DNA of 64,000 bases from Frigoribacterium sp. PhB160 (GCF_003751785.1 NZ_RKIE01000001.1:1589564-1653563); one strand, 5' to 3'. Shown: positions 42,862-52,403, numbered from the stretch's first letter. The notes: a model not told the origin generated them from the sequence alone. Program-made: numbers and translations.

Positions 42862-44250
42862 TCAGGCCGCGGGGGAGGCCTGCCCGATCTTCCAGCGCGA
42901 CCCGTGGTGCTCCTCGGGCAGCCGGTCGCCACGGCCGAACAGCTTCTGGCGGAGGGTGCCGGGCTCGTACTCGGTCGGGTACGCACCGCGCGCCTGGAGC
43001 ACGGGGACGACGTGCTCGACGATGTCCTCGAAGGTGCCGGGCGTGATCGCGTAGGCGAGGTTGAAGCCGTCGACGTCGGTCTCCTCGACCCATTCCTGCA
43101 GCTGGTCGGCGATCTCCTCGCCGCTGCCGACGATGCGCGGTCCGAGCCCACCGATGCCGGCGGCCTCGGCGATGTCGCGGATGGTCCACTCCTTGCCGCT
43201 CACGCCCTCCTGCGCCTGGAAGTTCGCGAGCGCCGACTGGATCGCGTTGCTCTCGACGTCGCCGACCGGGTCGTCGAGCGAGTACGTCGACAGGTCGACG
43301 CCCATCCAGCCCGACATGAGGGTCAGCGCGCCCTCGTGCGAGGCGTACGTCTTGTACTCCTCGTGCTTGGCCTGGGCGCCCTCGGACGTCGCGTCCGTGA
43401 TGACGGTCAGCAGCGTGTAGATCCGCGCCGAGTACCGGTCGCGACCCGCGGCCTCGAGGGCGTCGCGCAGCTTGCCGACGGTCGCGGCGAGGCGCTCCTT
43501 CGTCGGGGCCGCCACGAAGATCGCCTCGGCGTTGCCGGCCGCGAACGCGATGCCGCGCGGGGACGCGCCGGCCTGGTAGATGACGGGCGTGCGCTGCGGG
43601 CTGGGCTCGGCGACGTGGATGCCCGGCACCTTGTAGTAGGTGCCCTCGTGGCCGATGGCGTGCACCTTCGACGGGTCGGTGAAGACGCCGGTCTCGCGGT
43701 CGCGCACGACGGCGTCGTCCTCCCACGAGCCCTCCCACAGCTTGTAGAGCACCTCGAGGTACTCGTCGGCCTGGTCGTAGCGCGTGTCGTGGTCGAGCTG
43801 GTCGTCGGCGCCCATGTTGCGCGCGGCGCTCGGCAGGTAGCCCGTGACGACGTTCCAGCCGACGCGGCCGTCGGTCAGGTGGTCGAGCGTCGACATGCGC
43901 CGGGCGAAGGGGTAGGGGTGCTCGTAGGCCGTGCCGGCCGTGATGCCGAAGCCGAGGTGCTCGGTCGCGGCCGCCATCGCCGAGACGAGCAGCACGGGGT
44001 CGCCGACGGGCGTCTGCGTCCCGTTGCGCAGCGCCGCGTCGTGGTTGCCCCCGTACACGTCGTACGTGCCCAGGACGTCCGCGATGAAGAGCCCGTCGAA
44101 GCGGCCGGCCTCGAGGAGGCGCGCCAGGGAGGTCCAGTAGCTCAGCTTCGTGTAGTCGGGCGAGCGGTCGTCGGGGTGGCGCCACAGGCCGGGGGACTGG
44201 TGCCCCACGCAGTTCATGTCGAAGGCGTTGAACCGGATGCGTCGTGTCAT
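42862..44250 (-). CDS. NtaA/SnaA/DszA-family FMN-dependent monooxygenase
   Basis: 462 aa bacterial-luciferase-like enzyme. Family landmarks include FNAFDMNCVGHQSPGLWRHP near residue 7, YWTSLARLLEAGRFDGLFIADVLGTYDVY near 38, FGITAGTAYEHPYPFARRMSTLDHL near 101, and WNVVTGY near 132. These enzymes use FMNH2 from a partner reductase to oxidise sulfonates, sulfones or chelators; the substrate here is unknown and no reductase is adjacent. The neighbouring MFS gene is divergent. The ATG at 44250 is the first good start. Confidence 0.88.
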   Translation of the reverse strand: MTRRIRFNAFDMNCVGHQSPGLWRHPDDRSPDYTKLSYWTSLARLLEAGRFDGLFIADVLGTYDVYGGNHDAALRNGTQTPVGDPVLLVSAMAAATEHLGFGITAGTAYEHPYPFARRMSTLDHLTDGRVGWNVVTGYLPSAARNMGADDQLDHDTRYDQADEYLEVLYKLWEGSWEDDAVVRDRETGVFTDPSKVHAIGHEGTYYKVPGIHVAEPSPQRTPVIYQAGASPRGIAFAAGNAEAIFVAAPTKERLAATVGKLRDALEAAGRDRYSARIYTLLTVITDATSEGAQAKHEEYKTYASHEGALTLMSGWMGVDLSTYSLDDPVGDVESNAIQSALANFQAQEGVSGKEWTIRDIAEAAGIGGLGPRIVGSGEEIADQLQEWVEETDVDGFNLAYAITPGTFEDIVEHVVPVLQARGAYPTEYEPGTLRQKLFGRGDRLPEEHHGSRWKIGQASPAA

Positions 44251-44318
44251 GGCCTCGATGGTCGTCCATCGGGCCCGGCGCCGCCTGCGGGGCGCAACAC
44301 GACGTCACACGGCGGACG

Positions 44319-44324
44319 TACCCT
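44319..44324 (+). promoter_or_regulatory. Leaderless-type -10 box of the MFS gene
   Basis: TACCCT, then six G residues, then ATG at 44331. The G run could be mistaken for a ribosome-binding site, but the spacing is too short. Confidence 0.5.
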
Positions 44325-44330
44325 GGGGGG

Positions 44331-45617
44331 ATGCCCGCCGACGACGTCCCCGACCAGTCCGTCGGGTCCCAGCCCGTCGGCGCGCCCGGCCAGACCGCGG
44401 ACGGCTCCGCCGGCACGCCGCCCGCCGAGGCCGTCGCCGCGGTGGTCACCGGTCGTGAGCGTCTCGGGCGCGACGTGCTCGTGCTCGGCGTGGTCGCCTT
44501 CTTCGTCATGGTCGGCTTCGGGGTCGTCGTGCCCGTGCTGCCCGTCTACGCGCAGAGCTTCGGCGTCGACCACGTGCTCGTCGGCGCGGTGCTGTCGGCC
44601 TTCGCCCTCATGCGCCTCGTGGCGAGCCCCTTCGTCGGCCGGATGATCGACCTCGCGGGCGAGCGGGTCGTCCTCGGGGCAGGCATCGGCATCGTCGCGC
44701 TGTCGAGCGGGCTGGCGGGCGTCGCGGCCGACTACCCGCAGCTGCTGCTGCTCCGCGGCCTCGGTGGGATCGGCTCGGCGATGTTCACCATCTCGGCCAT
44801 GACCCTCCTGCTCGCGTCGACGCCGCCCCACCGGCGCGCGCGCTCGATCGGCTTCTACCAGGGGGGCTTCCTCGTCGGCGGCATGGCCGGGCCGGCGATC
44901 GGCGGCGTGCTCTCGACCGTCTCGCTCACCGCGCCCTTCTTCTTCTACGCCGCGACGCTCGCGGTCGCAGGACTCGTGGGCGTGGTGCTCCTCCGCCCCG
45001 GCGGCCGTGAGGCCGCCGTGACCGGGGAGCCCCCGACGCCGCTCCGCGAGGTGCTCCGCGACGTGCGGTTCCGCGCCGCCTGCGTCGCGTCCTTCGCGCA
45101 GGGCTGGTCGTCGCTCGGCGTCCGGAGCGCACTCGTGCCGGTGCTCGTCGTCGAGGTGCTGCGCGGCCCGACGGCCTGGACCGGCATCCTCTTCGCCGTC
45201 GCGGCGGTCGCCCAGACCGTGGCGCTCGCGCCGGCGTCGCGCTACGTCGACCGCGTGGGCCGCCGCCCCGCGGTGATCGGCTCGTTCGCCGTGGCCGCGG
45301 TGTCGCTCGCCGCCGTCCCCTTCGCGCCGCACGTGGTCGTCCTCGGGGCGCTGCTCGCGGTCTACGGCGTCGCCACGGCGTTCATGGGCACGGCCCCGGC
45401 CGCCCTGGTCGGCGACGCGGCGGGTGCCCGCGGCGGACGCCCGGTGGCGATCTTCTCCATGTGCTCCGACGTCGGGGCGATCGCCGGCCCCCTGGTGGCG
45501 GGCCTCCTCGTCGACTCGTTCTCCTACGGCGTGGCCTTCGGCGTCGCGGCCGCCCTGCTCGCGGCGGCCTCGCTGGCGGCCGTGCGCATCCCCCGGGAGC
45601 GGGCCCGCGCCTCCTGA
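44331..45617 (+). CDS. MFS transporter (multidrug-efflux-like)
   Basis: 428 aa with about twelve membrane helices after a soluble 45-residue Pro/Ala/Gly-rich N-terminus. The loop GRMIDLAGERVVL (near residue 103) is the MFS motif A region between helices 2 and 3, and RYVDRVGRRPAVI (near 304) is its second-half copy. Substrate unknown. I place the start at ATG 44331; an upstream in-frame ATG at 44244 lies inside the divergent gene. The coding end RARAS-stop itself contains the CGCGCCTCC element. Confidence 0.85.
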   Translation: MPADDVPDQSVGSQPVGAPGQTADGSAGTPPAEAVAAVVTGRERLGRDVLVLGVVAFFVMVGFGVVVPVLPVYAQSFGVDHVLVGAVLSAFALMRLVASPFVGRMIDLAGERVVLGAGIGIVALSSGLAGVAADYPQLLLLRGLGGIGSAMFTISAMTLLLASTPPHRRARSIGFYQGGFLVGGMAGPAIGGVLSTVSLTAPFFFYAATLAVAGLVGVVLLRPGGREAAVTGEPPTPLREVLRDVRFRAACVASFAQGWSSLGVRSALVPVLVVEVLRGPTAWTGILFAVAAVAQTVALAPASRYVDRVGRRPAVIGSFAVAAVSLAAVPFAPHVVVLGALLAVYGVATAFMGTAPAALVGDAAGARGGRPVAIFSMCSDVGAIAGPLVAGLLVDSFSYGVAFGVAAALLAAASLAAVRIPRERARAS

Positions 45618-45651
45618 GCCCGGGTCGCCGGACGGCGCGGCCGCCGGACGC

Positions 45652-45692
45652 ACGAGGAGGCGCGCCCCGTCGCCCGGGACGCGCCTCCTCGT
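45652..45692. terminator. Bidirectional terminator MFS / NDH-2
   Basis: 13-bp perfect stem ACGAGGAGGCGCG / CGCGCCTCCTCGT, with an inner CCCG / CGGG stem separated by one bulged A. It lies midway between convergent genes and contains the GGAGGCGCG element. Confidence 0.8.
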
Positions 45693-45708
45693 CAGGTGCC
45701 TGCGCTGC

Positions 45709-47040
45709 TTACTTCGTGGCGTCGACCTTCGGCGTCACCTTGAGGAACCCGGCGCGCGGGTCGCTCATGCCGACCATCGGCGTCTGGTCGCGACCGCCGA
45801 CGAAGTTCGTGATCCAGCCGGTGAGGATGCGCCAACGACGGTTCAGCGTGGGCATCGCGTACAGGTGGTACCCGCGGTGCGCCAGCCAGGCCGGGAGGTT
45901 CTTCAGCTGGACGCCCTTGAGGTTGGCGGCGCCCTTGGCGATGCCGAAGCTCGCGACGGTGCCGACCGACTCGTGGCGGTACTCCGTCACCGGGGCGCCC
46001 GACAGCGTCGCGATGACGTTGTCCGCGACGGTGACGGCCTGGCGGACGGCGTTCTGCGCGTTCGGCGGGTAGTACGCCGGCTGCTTCTCGGCCGTGAGGT
46101 CGGGCACCTGTGCGCCGTCGCCGAGGGCCCAGACGCCGTCGAGGGGCGTGCCGTCCTCGGACTCGACCTGCAGGGTGGCCCGCACGTTGACGTGGCCCTT
46201 CGGCCCGAGCGGCAGGCCCATGTCGCCGAGGACGGGGTTCGGCTTGACGCCGGCCGTCCAGACGATCGTGCCCGCGGGGATGGTCTCGCCGTCGCTCAGC
46301 ACGACGTCGCCGTCGACGCACGAGGGCATCGTGGTCTTGAGGCGGATGTCGATGCCGCGGCCGCGGAGGTGGCCGAGGGTCCACTTGGACAGCTCGGGCC
46401 CGACCTCGGGCGCCACGCGATCGAGGGCCTCGACCAGCACGAACCGGAGCTCGTCGCGCGACAGGGTGGGGTACTCGTCGACCGCGGCCTTGGCCGCGTC
46501 GTCGAGCTCCGCCATCGCCTCGACGCCCGTGTAGCCGCCGCCGACGAAGACGACGGTCATGAGGCGACGACGCGTGGCCGGGTCGGTGACGCTCGCGGCC
46601 TCGGCGATGTTGCCGAGGATGCGGTCACGGACGTACTGCGCCTCCTCCACGCTCTTGAAGCCGACGCCGTTCTCGGCGAGGCCGGGCGTCGGGAAGGTGC
46701 GGGTGACGGCGCCGAGCGCGACGACGAGCTGGTCGTAGGCGATGTCGCTCACCTCGCCGTCGGCCGTCGTCACCTGGACGGTCTTCGCCGTCGAGTCGAG
46801 GCCGGTCACGGCCGCCTCGACGACCTTGGTCTTCTTCAGCGTCTTGCGCAGGGGCACGGTGACGTCGCGCGGGGCGATGTGACCGCCTGCCACCTCGGGC
46901 AGGAACGGCTGGTAGGTGAAGTACGGGGCCTGGTCGACCAGGGTGATGCTGGCGCTCTGCGGCGGTCGACGCCGCTGCAGTGCGAGAGCGGTGGTGAGCC
47001 CGGCGGAACCGCCGCCGAGAATAACGATGCGCTGTGTCAT
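45709..47040 (-). CDS. ndh: Type II NADH dehydrogenase (NAD(P)/FAD-dependent oxidoreductase)
   Basis: 443 aa. The FAD-binding ILGGGSAGLTTALALQ is at residues 6-21, the NADH-binding VVFVGGGYTGVEAMAEL is near 168, and ALGDGAQVPD near 306. It passes electrons from NADH to menaquinone without pumping protons, at the membrane face. The C-terminus has the moderately hydrophobic and basic pattern (NRRWRILTGWITNFVGG) expected for membrane attachment. GGAGGGAGGA precedes the ATG by about 12 bases. The leader contains no recognised regulator site. Confidence 0.9.
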   Translation of the reverse strand: MTQRIVILGGGSAGLTTALALQRRRPPQSASITLVDQAPYFTYQPFLPEVAGGHIAPRDVTVPLRKTLKKTKVVEAAVTGLDSTAKTVQVTTADGEVSDIAYDQLVVALGAVTRTFPTPGLAENGVGFKSVEEAQYVRDRILGNIAEAASVTDPATRRRLMTVVFVGGGYTGVEAMAELDDAAKAAVDEYPTLSRDELRFVLVEALDRVAPEVGPELSKWTLGHLRGRGIDIRLKTTMPSCVDGDVVLSDGETIPAGTIVWTAGVKPNPVLGDMGLPLGPKGHVNVRATLQVESEDGTPLDGVWALGDGAQVPDLTAEKQPAYYPPNAQNAVRQAVTVADNVIATLSGAPVTEYRHESVGTVASFGIAKGAANLKGVQLKNLPAWLAHRGYHLYAMPTLNRRWRILTGWITNFVGGRDQTPMVGMSDPRAGFLKVTPKVDATK

Positions 47041-47193
47041 GTGGATGTAGTCCTCCCTCCGTCGACCGTACCCCGGGGGCGACGCCCGCGACGACTCCGG
47101 CGCGTGATCCGCCGCCGCCGCCGCGGCGCCCGGGACGACGCCGCCCCGCGGTCCGTGAGGAGGCGCGGGGCGGGTCGGCGGGGCAGGCAGCGG

Positions 47194-47415
47194 TCAGCGG
47201 TCGCCCGGGATGTCCGAGTCGGTGAACTTGCCGTCGGCCTCGCCGTCGTGCGGTCCGCCGGCGGTCGAGCCGTCCTCGGGGATGTCGCTGTCGACGTACG
47301 CGCCGTCCTTCTCGGACGAGGTGCTGCGCGTCTCGTCGGTCGTGACGTGCACGCCGTCCTCGTCGTGCTCGTGGTGGGTGTGCTCCGTCGCGTCGCCGTG
47401 GTGCTCGGTGCCCAT
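47194..47415 (-). CDS. Acidic small protein with His-rich head and DSDIP repeats
   Basis: 73 aa, function unknown. It is very acidic, has a His-rich N-terminus (TEHHGDATEHTHHEHDEDG), and contains the motif DSDIPxD twice (near residues 42-48 and 66-72), each preceded by an aromatic residue and Val or Thr (AYVDSDIP, KFTDSDIP). It has no Cys and no membrane segment. Similar DSD(I/V)P-repeat proteins occur, from memory, in other Microbacteriaceae without known function. The ATG at 47415 is preceded by CGGAGGGCC. Confidence 0.65.
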   Translation of the reverse strand: MGTEHHGDATEHTHHEHDEDGVHVTTDETRSTSSEKDGAYVDSDIPEDGSTAGGPHDGEADGKFTDSDIPGDR

Positions 47416-47498
47416 GTCGAGGCCCTCCGTTCTGTCAGGTCGCGGTGCGTCCTCGCCCCGCGTGCCGCTCACACTAGGCGCGCGGCGGGCCGCGGGGG

Positions 47499-48476
47499 TC
47501 AGAAGCCCTCGTTCTCCCGGGTCACGTACGGCGACTCCAGCGCGTCGAGCTCCTCGTCGTCGAGCCAGAGGTCGACCGAGGCGACGGCGTCGTCGAGGTG
47601 CTGCATCTTCGTGGCGCCCACGATCGGCGCCGACACGGCCTCCTGCTGCCGCACCCAGGCGAGCGCGACCTGCGCCCGGGAGACGCCCCGCGCCTCCGCG
47701 ACGCGCGCGACGGCGGCGGCCACCCGGCGGTCGCCCTCCTCCTGCTGCTTGTAGAGCGTCTGCCCGAAGCGGTCGGTCTCGGTCCGGGCCGTCGTCGCGT
47801 CCCAGTCGCGGGTGAGCTTGCCACGGGCGAGGGGCGACCACGGGATCACGCCGATGCCCTGGTCCAGGCAGAGCGGGTGCATCTCCCGCTCCTCCTCGCG
47901 CTGGACGAGGCTGTACTGGTCCTGCATCGACACGAACCGGGTCCAGCCGCCGAGGTCGGCGGTCGACTGGGCCTTCGCGAACTGCCAGGCCCACATGCTC
48001 GAGGCACCGATGTAGCGGGCCTTGCCGGCCTTGACGACGTCGTGCAGCGCCTCCATGGTCTCGGCGATCGGGGTCTCCGGGTCCCACCGATGGATCTGGT
48101 AGAGGTCGACGTGGTCGGTGCCGAGGCGGCGCAGGCTCGCGTCGATGGAGTCCATGACGTGCGCCCTCGACAGTCCGGCGCCGTTGGGCCCGGGGCGCAT
48201 CCGTCCGTTGACCTTCGTCGCGATGACGACCTCCTCACGACGGGCGAGATCGCCGAGGGCCCGCCCGACGATCTCCTCGCTGGTGCCGTCGCTGTAGACG
48301 TCGGCGGTGTCGAAGGTGGTGACGCCGGCCTCGAGGGCCTTCTCGAGGAACGGTCGCGACTGCTCCTCGGTGAGCGTCCATTCGTGGGCGCCGCGGTCCG
48401 GCACCCCGAAGCTCATGCAGCCGAGGATGATCCGCGAGACCTGCAGGCCGCTGTCGCCGAGGCGGGTGTACTCCAT
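47499..48476 (-). CDS. Aldo/keto reductase
   Basis: 325 aa. Catalytic residues of the family are visible: TTFDTADVYSDGTSEEIVGRAL (Asp and Tyr, near residues 49-70), the Lys in IATKVNGRM near 86, and the His in DLYQIHRWD near 125. The NADPH-binding end VSAPIVGATKMQHLDDAV is near residue 290. It reduces an unknown aldehyde or ketone. I use the ATG at 48476 (MEYTRLGDSGLQVS), with GGAAGGA upstream; the frame extends 48 codons further without conserved sequence. Confidence 0.9.
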   Translation of the reverse strand: MEYTRLGDSGLQVSRIILGCMSFGVPDRGAHEWTLTEEQSRPFLEKALEAGVTTFDTADVYSDGTSEEIVGRALGDLARREEVVIATKVNGRMRPGPNGAGLSRAHVMDSIDASLRRLGTDHVDLYQIHRWDPETPIAETMEALHDVVKAGKARYIGASSMWAWQFAKAQSTADLGGWTRFVSMQDQYSLVQREEEREMHPLCLDQGIGVIPWSPLARGKLTRDWDATTARTETDRFGQTLYKQQEEGDRRVAAAVARVAEARGVSRAQVALAWVRQQEAVSAPIVGATKMQHLDDAVASVDLWLDDEELDALESPYVTRENEGF

Positions 48477-48564
48477 GTGTTCGTCCTTCCGGTGGTGGTC
48501 CTCCGGAGAGTAGACCGCCGCCGACGGCACCGAGCACGAGCGCGGGAGGCGCGGGCCGGGGAAC

Positions 48565-48596
48565 ACGAAAGGCCCCGCGTGAGCGAGGCCCTTCGT
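48565..48596 (-). terminator. tRNA-Leu terminator hairpin
   Basis: 14-base arms (ACGAAAGGCCCCGC / GCGAGGCCCTTCGT) pair with two mismatches around a GTGA loop, 39 bases past the 3' end of the tRNA. A GGAGGCGCGGG element lies just beyond at 48545. Confidence 0.6.
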
Positions 48597-48634
48597 CGAC
48601 ACTGTCTCAACCAATGTCATGATCCGAGGATCGG

Positions 48635-48719
48635 TGTCCGAGGGGGGACTTGAACCCCCACGCCCTATACGGGCACTAGCACCTCAAGCTAGCGCGTCTG
48701 CCATTTCCGCCACCCGGAC
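48635..48719 (-). tRNA. tRNA-Leu (anticodon GAG)
   Basis: 85 nt class II tRNA on the minus strand. The acceptor stem GTCCGGG / CTCGGAC pairs with one G-T, and the anticodon arm CTAGC-TTGAGGT-GCTAG gives anticodon GAG, which reads CUC leucine codons. There is a long variable arm (GCCCGTATAGGGC) and a T arm GGGGG-TTCAAGT-CCCCC. CCA is not encoded. It stands alone, with no other tRNA nearby. Confidence 0.95.
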
Positions 48720-48804
48720 TGGATGGTGCCTGCCGAAGCCGACCACGAAACATTAGCACGGGATCGAGGGGCCTCATGACCACGGGTCACGACGCGACGC
48801 CGGG

Positions 48805-48810
48805 TAGCGT
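48805..48810 (+). promoter_or_regulatory. Leaderless-type -10 box of the M20 peptidase gene
   Basis: TAGCGT, six bases, then ATG at 48817; no ribosome-binding site. Confidence 0.5.
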
Positions 48811-48816
48811 GGGCCC

Positions 48817-50148
48817 ATGACGACGACCCCCGCACAGACCGGCGCCGGCCACGAGCCGGAGCTCGACGAGACGGCCACCATCGCCCGCGACCTCATCCGC
48901 TTCGACACGTCCAACCACGGCGGGGGGCGCTCGGCGGGCGAGGCCGAGGCCGCCGAGTACGTCGCCGGCAAGCTGCGCGACCTCGGGCTCGCCCCCCAGC
49001 TGTTCGAGTCCGAGCCGGGCCGGGTGAGCGTCGTCGCCCGCGTCGAGGGCGCCGACCGCACGAAGCCCGGGCTCGTCGTGCACGGTCACCTCGACGTCGT
49101 GCCGGCCGACCCAGCCAACTGGTCGGTCGACCCGTTCGCCGGCGTCGTGAAGGACGGGATGCTCTGGGGCCGCGGCGCGGTCGACATGAAGAACATGGAC
49201 GCGATGATGCTCTCGTCGCTCGGCGAGATCCTCCGTGCCGGCGAGCGTCCCGCCCGTGACCTCGTCGTCGGGTTCCTCGCCGACGAGGAAGCCGGGGGAG
49301 TGCTGGGCTCGCACTTCCTCGTGAAGGAGCACCCCGAGCTCTTCGAGGGCGCCACCGAGGCGATCAGCGAGGTCGGCGGCTACTCGACGTTCATCGACGG
49401 GCGCCGCGCGTACCTCCTCCAGACCGGGGAGAAGGCCCTCATCTGGATCCGGCTGCGGGCCCGCGGCACCGCCGGGCACGGCTCGCAGATGATCGAGGCG
49501 AACGCCGTCACCCGACTCGCCGAGGCCGTCGCCGTGCTCGGGCGGCAGCAGTGGCCCATCGCGCTGACCGACACGACGACGGCGCTCCTCGGCGAGGTGG
49601 CGCGCATCCTCGACGTCGACGTCACCCAGGTCGCGCCCGACGAGCTCGTGCTGCGCACCGGCTCGGCGAAGGGCTTCATCCGCGGCTCCCTCCGCACGAC
49701 GACGAACCCGACGATGCTGACGGCCGGCTACAAGCACAACGTGGTGCCCGACACCGCCGAGGCCCTCGTCGACATCCGCTGCATGCCCGGAGAGGAAGCG
49801 GCGGTGCTCGCCGAGGTGCGCGAGCTGATCGGCGACGACGTCGAGATCGAGACCGTGCACACCGACATCGGGCTCGAGACGCCGTTCTCCGGACCGCTCG
49901 TCGAGGCCATCACGGCGACCCTCGACCGGCACGACCCGGGGGCGCCGGTGCTGCCGTACCTGCTCTCGGGCGGCACCGACAACAAGGCCCTCAGCCTGCT
50001 CGGCATCGCCGGGTACGGCTTCGCGCCGCTGCGCCTCGACGAGGGCATGGACTTCCCGGCGATGTTCCACGGGGTCGACGAGCGGGTGCCGCTCGACGCA
50101 CTATCCTTCGGGAGTCGCGTCCTCAGGGACCTGTTGGCGACGTACTAG
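48817..50148 (+). CDS. M20/M25/M40-family metallohydrolase (peptidase)
   Basis: 443 aa. Zinc ligands and catalytic acids are in place: VVHGHLDVVPAD near residue 88, GRGAVDMKNMDAM near 118, the catalytic Glu pair in LADEEAGGVLG near 152, and the C-terminal His in MFHGVDERVPLD near 415. The dimerisation domain lies between about residues 205 and 320. It is probably a cytoplasmic dipeptidase or aminoacylase. It lies 28 bp upstream of uppP, as in many actinobacteria. Confidence 0.88.
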   Translation: MTTTPAQTGAGHEPELDETATIARDLIRFDTSNHGGGRSAGEAEAAEYVAGKLRDLGLAPQLFESEPGRVSVVARVEGADRTKPGLVVHGHLDVVPADPANWSVDPFAGVVKDGMLWGRGAVDMKNMDAMMLSSLGEILRAGERPARDLVVGFLADEEAGGVLGSHFLVKEHPELFEGATEAISEVGGYSTFIDGRRAYLLQTGEKALIWIRLRARGTAGHGSQMIEANAVTRLAEAVAVLGRQQWPIALTDTTTALLGEVARILDVDVTQVAPDELVLRTGSAKGFIRGSLRTTTNPTMLTAGYKHNVVPDTAEALVDIRCMPGEEAAVLAEVRELIGDDVEIETVHTDIGLETPFSGPLVEAITATLDRHDPGAPVLPYLLSGGTDNKALSLLGIAGYGFAPLRLDEGMDFPAMFHGVDERVPLDALSFGSRVLRDLLATY

Positions 50149-50176
50149 ACACCCCGCACCAGAAGGGTCCCCCCGC

Positions 50177-51019
50177 GTGGAGCATCTCCTCCAGGCACTC
50201 CTGCTCGGCCTCGTCCAGGGCCTCACGGAGTTCCTCCCCATCTCGTCGAGCGCGCACCTGCGGCTCGTCGGCCTCTTCTTCTCCGAGCCCGGCAGCGCGG
50301 CGGAGTTCGATCCCGGCGCCACCTTCACCGCCATCACGCAGCTCGGCACCGAGCTGGCGGTGCTCATCTACTTCCGTCGCGACATCACCCGCATCGTCTC
50401 GAAGTGGTTCCGGGGCGTCACCGGGAAGATCCCGCGCACCGACCCCGACGTCCGCATGGGCTGGCTCGTCATCATCGGGACCGTGCCGATCGTCGTCGTG
50501 GGGTACCTCGCGCAGGAGCAGATCCGCTCCGTCTTCCGCTCTCTCTGGATCGTCGCGATCGTGCTCATCGTCTTCGGCTTGCTGCTCGGGCTCGCCGACC
50601 GCCTGGGCAAGAAGCAGCAGCGCTTCGAGGAGATGACCTACGGTCACGGCATCGCCGTCGGCGTCGCGCAGGTGCTCGCCCTCGTCCCCGGCGTCTCGCG
50701 CTCGGGCGCGACGACGACCGCCGCCCTCTCGCTCGGCTACACCCGGCCGGCCGCGGCGCGGTTCTCGTTCCTGCTCGCCGTGCCCGCCGTCTTCGGCAGC
50801 GGCCTGTTCGAGCTCGTCCAGAGCTTCAGCGACCCCGGCCCCTACTCGCTCGGCGAGACCCTGGCCGCGACGGTCGTGGCCTTCGTCGTCGGCTTCGTCG
50901 TCATCGCCTTCTTCATGAACTACATCTCGCGCCGCAGCTTCCTGCCGTTCGTGGCCTACCGCCTCGTGCTGGGCGTCGTGCTGCTCGTCCTCCTCGCGAC
51001 GGGCGTGGTGGCCGCGTGA
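50177..51019 (+). CDS. uppP: Undecaprenyl-diphosphatase
   Basis: 280 aa membrane protein, about eight helices. It regenerates undecaprenyl phosphate, the lipid carrier for peptidoglycan, and its loss raises bacitracin sensitivity. Active-site regions are [17 protein letters not shown] near residue 14 and [20 protein letters not shown] near 171. The GTG at 50177 has AGAAGGG upstream. Its TGA overlaps the mshC GTG (GTGA). Confidence 0.95.
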   Translation: MEHLLQALLLGLVQGLTEFLPISSSAHLRLVGLFFSEPGSAAEFDPGATFTAITQLGTELAVLIYFRRDITRIVSKWFRGVTGKIPRTDPDVRMGWLVIIGTVPIVVVGYLAQEQIRSVFRSLWIVAIVLIVFGLLLGLADRLGKKQQRFEEMTYGHGIAVGVAQVLALVPGVSRSGATTTAALSLGYTRPAAARFSFLLAVPAVFGSGLFELVQSFSDPGPYSLGETLAATVVAFVVGFVVIAFFMNYISRRSFLPFVAYRLVLGVVLLVLLATGVVAA

Positions 51020-52275
51020 GGTCGTGGTCGCGCCCCGCCGTCCCGACCCTGCCGGGCACCGGCCCGGTCCCGGCGCTCCACGACACGGCGACCGACTCGC
51101 TGCGTCCGACCCGGCCCGTCGACGGGGCCGCCTCGCTGTACGTCTGCGGCATCACCCCGTACGACGCGACCCACCTCGGCCACGCCGCGACCTACCTCGC
51201 CTTCGACAGCCTCGTGCGGGCCTGGCTCGACGCGGGCGTGCGGGTGACCTACGCGCAGAACACGACCGACGTCGACGACCCGCTCCTCGAGCGCGCGACG
51301 GCGACGGGCGTCGACTGGCGCGAGCTCGCGGCGTCGCAGACCGACCTCTTCCGCAGCGACATGGAGCACCTCGCGGTCCTGCCGCCCGACCACTACGTCG
51401 CGGTCACGGACGTCGTGCCCGAGGTCGCCGAGGCGGTCGCCCACCTCGTCGACCGGGGCGTGGCCTACCGGGTGCCCACCTCCTCCTCGTCCGACGGCGA
51501 CGACGTCTACTTCGACGTGCGCGCGGCCGAGCGCGACACGAGCTGGCACCTCGGCCTCGAGAGCCGCTACGACGCGGAGACGATGGCCCGCTTCTTCGCC
51601 GAGCGCGGGGGAGACCCCGGGCGCGAGGGCAAACGCGACCCGCTCGACCCGCTCCTCTGGCGCGCCGCCCGCGACGGAGAGCCCTCCTGGACCTCGGTGC
51701 TCGGCGCCGGACGTCCCGGCTGGCACATCGAGTGCACCGTCATCGCGCAGCAGCACCTGGCGTCGCCGATCACCGTCAACGGCGGCGGGATCGACCTCGT
51801 CTTCCCGCACCACGAGATGAGCGCCGCGCACGGCACGGCCCTGACGGGCGGCGACTACGCCGACCTCTGGGCGCACGCCGGCATGGTCGGCTACCAGGGC
51901 GAGAAGATGAGCAAGTCGCTCGGCAACCTCGTCAAGGTCAGCGAGCTCGTGGCCGCCGGGCGCGACCCGCGCGCCGTCCGCCTCGCCCTCGGCACGCACC
52001 ACTACCGCGCCGACCGCGAGTGGTTCGAGGCCGACCTCGTCGCCGCCGAGGCGCGGCTCGCGCGGTGGGTCGCCTGGGCCGCCACCGCCGGAGGCGCGGA
52101 GCGGGCCACGACCCCCACCGCCCTGCTCGTCGCGGTGCGGGCCGCGCTGGCCGACGACCTCGACGTCCCGGCCGCGCTCACCGCGGTCGACGCCGCCGTG
52201 GCGTCGGGCGCACCGGCCGACCCGGTCGACGTCGACGCGGTCCAGGCCCTGCTCGGGGTCGACCTCCGCGCCTGA
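51016..52275 (+). CDS. mshC: Mycothiol ligase MshC (cysteine:GlcN-Ins ligase)
   Basis: 419 aa. It joins cysteine to glucosaminyl-inositol using ATP, the third step in making mycothiol, the actinobacterial thiol buffer. It is a class I aminoacyl-tRNA-synthetase relative: [23 protein letters not shown] holds the zinc Cys and the HxGH motif, the second zinc ligand region is [14 protein letters not shown], and the KMSKS loop is [14 protein letters not shown] near residue 295. It is shorter than cysteinyl-tRNA synthetase (no C-terminal anticodon domain). The GTG at 51016 is coupled to uppP. Confidence 0.93.
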   Translation: MRSWSRPAVPTLPGTGPVPALHDTATDSLRPTRPVDGAASLYVCGITPYDATHLGHAATYLAFDSLVRAWLDAGVRVTYAQNTTDVDDPLLERATATGVDWRELAASQTDLFRSDMEHLAVLPPDHYVAVTDVVPEVAEAVAHLVDRGVAYRVPTSSSSDGDDVYFDVRAAERDTSWHLGLESRYDAETMARFFAERGGDPGREGKRDPLDPLLWRAARDGEPSWTSVLGAGRPGWHIECTVIAQQHLASPITVNGGGIDLVFPHHEMSAAHGTALTGGDYADLWAHAGMVGYQGEKMSKSLGNLVKVSELVAAGRDPRAVRLALGTHHYRADREWFEADLVAAEARLARWVAWAATAGGAERATTPTALLVAVRAALADDLDVPAALTAVDAAVASGAPADPVDVDAVQALLGVDLRA

Positions 52276-52397
52276 GGCCGCGCCCGGCCGGCGAGGTCGG
52301 ACACCGATCGGAGTCTCCGTCGAGGTTCGTCGAGGGCCGGGCGGAACGGTCGGTCCGCCGCGCCGGTGACGAAAGCTCGCGACGTACGAGGCTCTGA

Positions 52398-52403
52398 CAT
52401 ACT
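52398..52403 (+). promoter_or_regulatory. Leaderless-type -10 box of the histidine kinase gene
   Basis: CATACT, seven bases (GGGGCGG), then ATG at 52411. The G-rich spacer is too close to the start to serve as a ribosome-binding site. Confidence 0.45.

Noticed and set aside
44244-44330. Upstream ATG for the MFS transporter
   Set aside because: It would overlap the divergent monooxygenase start and include the TACCCT promoter box; the added 29 residues are not conserved-looking.
48477-48620. 48-codon N-terminal extension of the aldo/keto reductase
   Set aside because: The extension runs through the tRNA terminator hairpin, and the family start MEYTRLGDSGLQVS has its own ribosome-binding site.
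51016-52275. Cysteinyl-tRNA synthetase
   Set aside because: The protein has the catalytic core and KMSKS but is about 419 aa and lacks the C-terminal anticodon-binding domain; the context with uppP and PAC2 is that of MshC.
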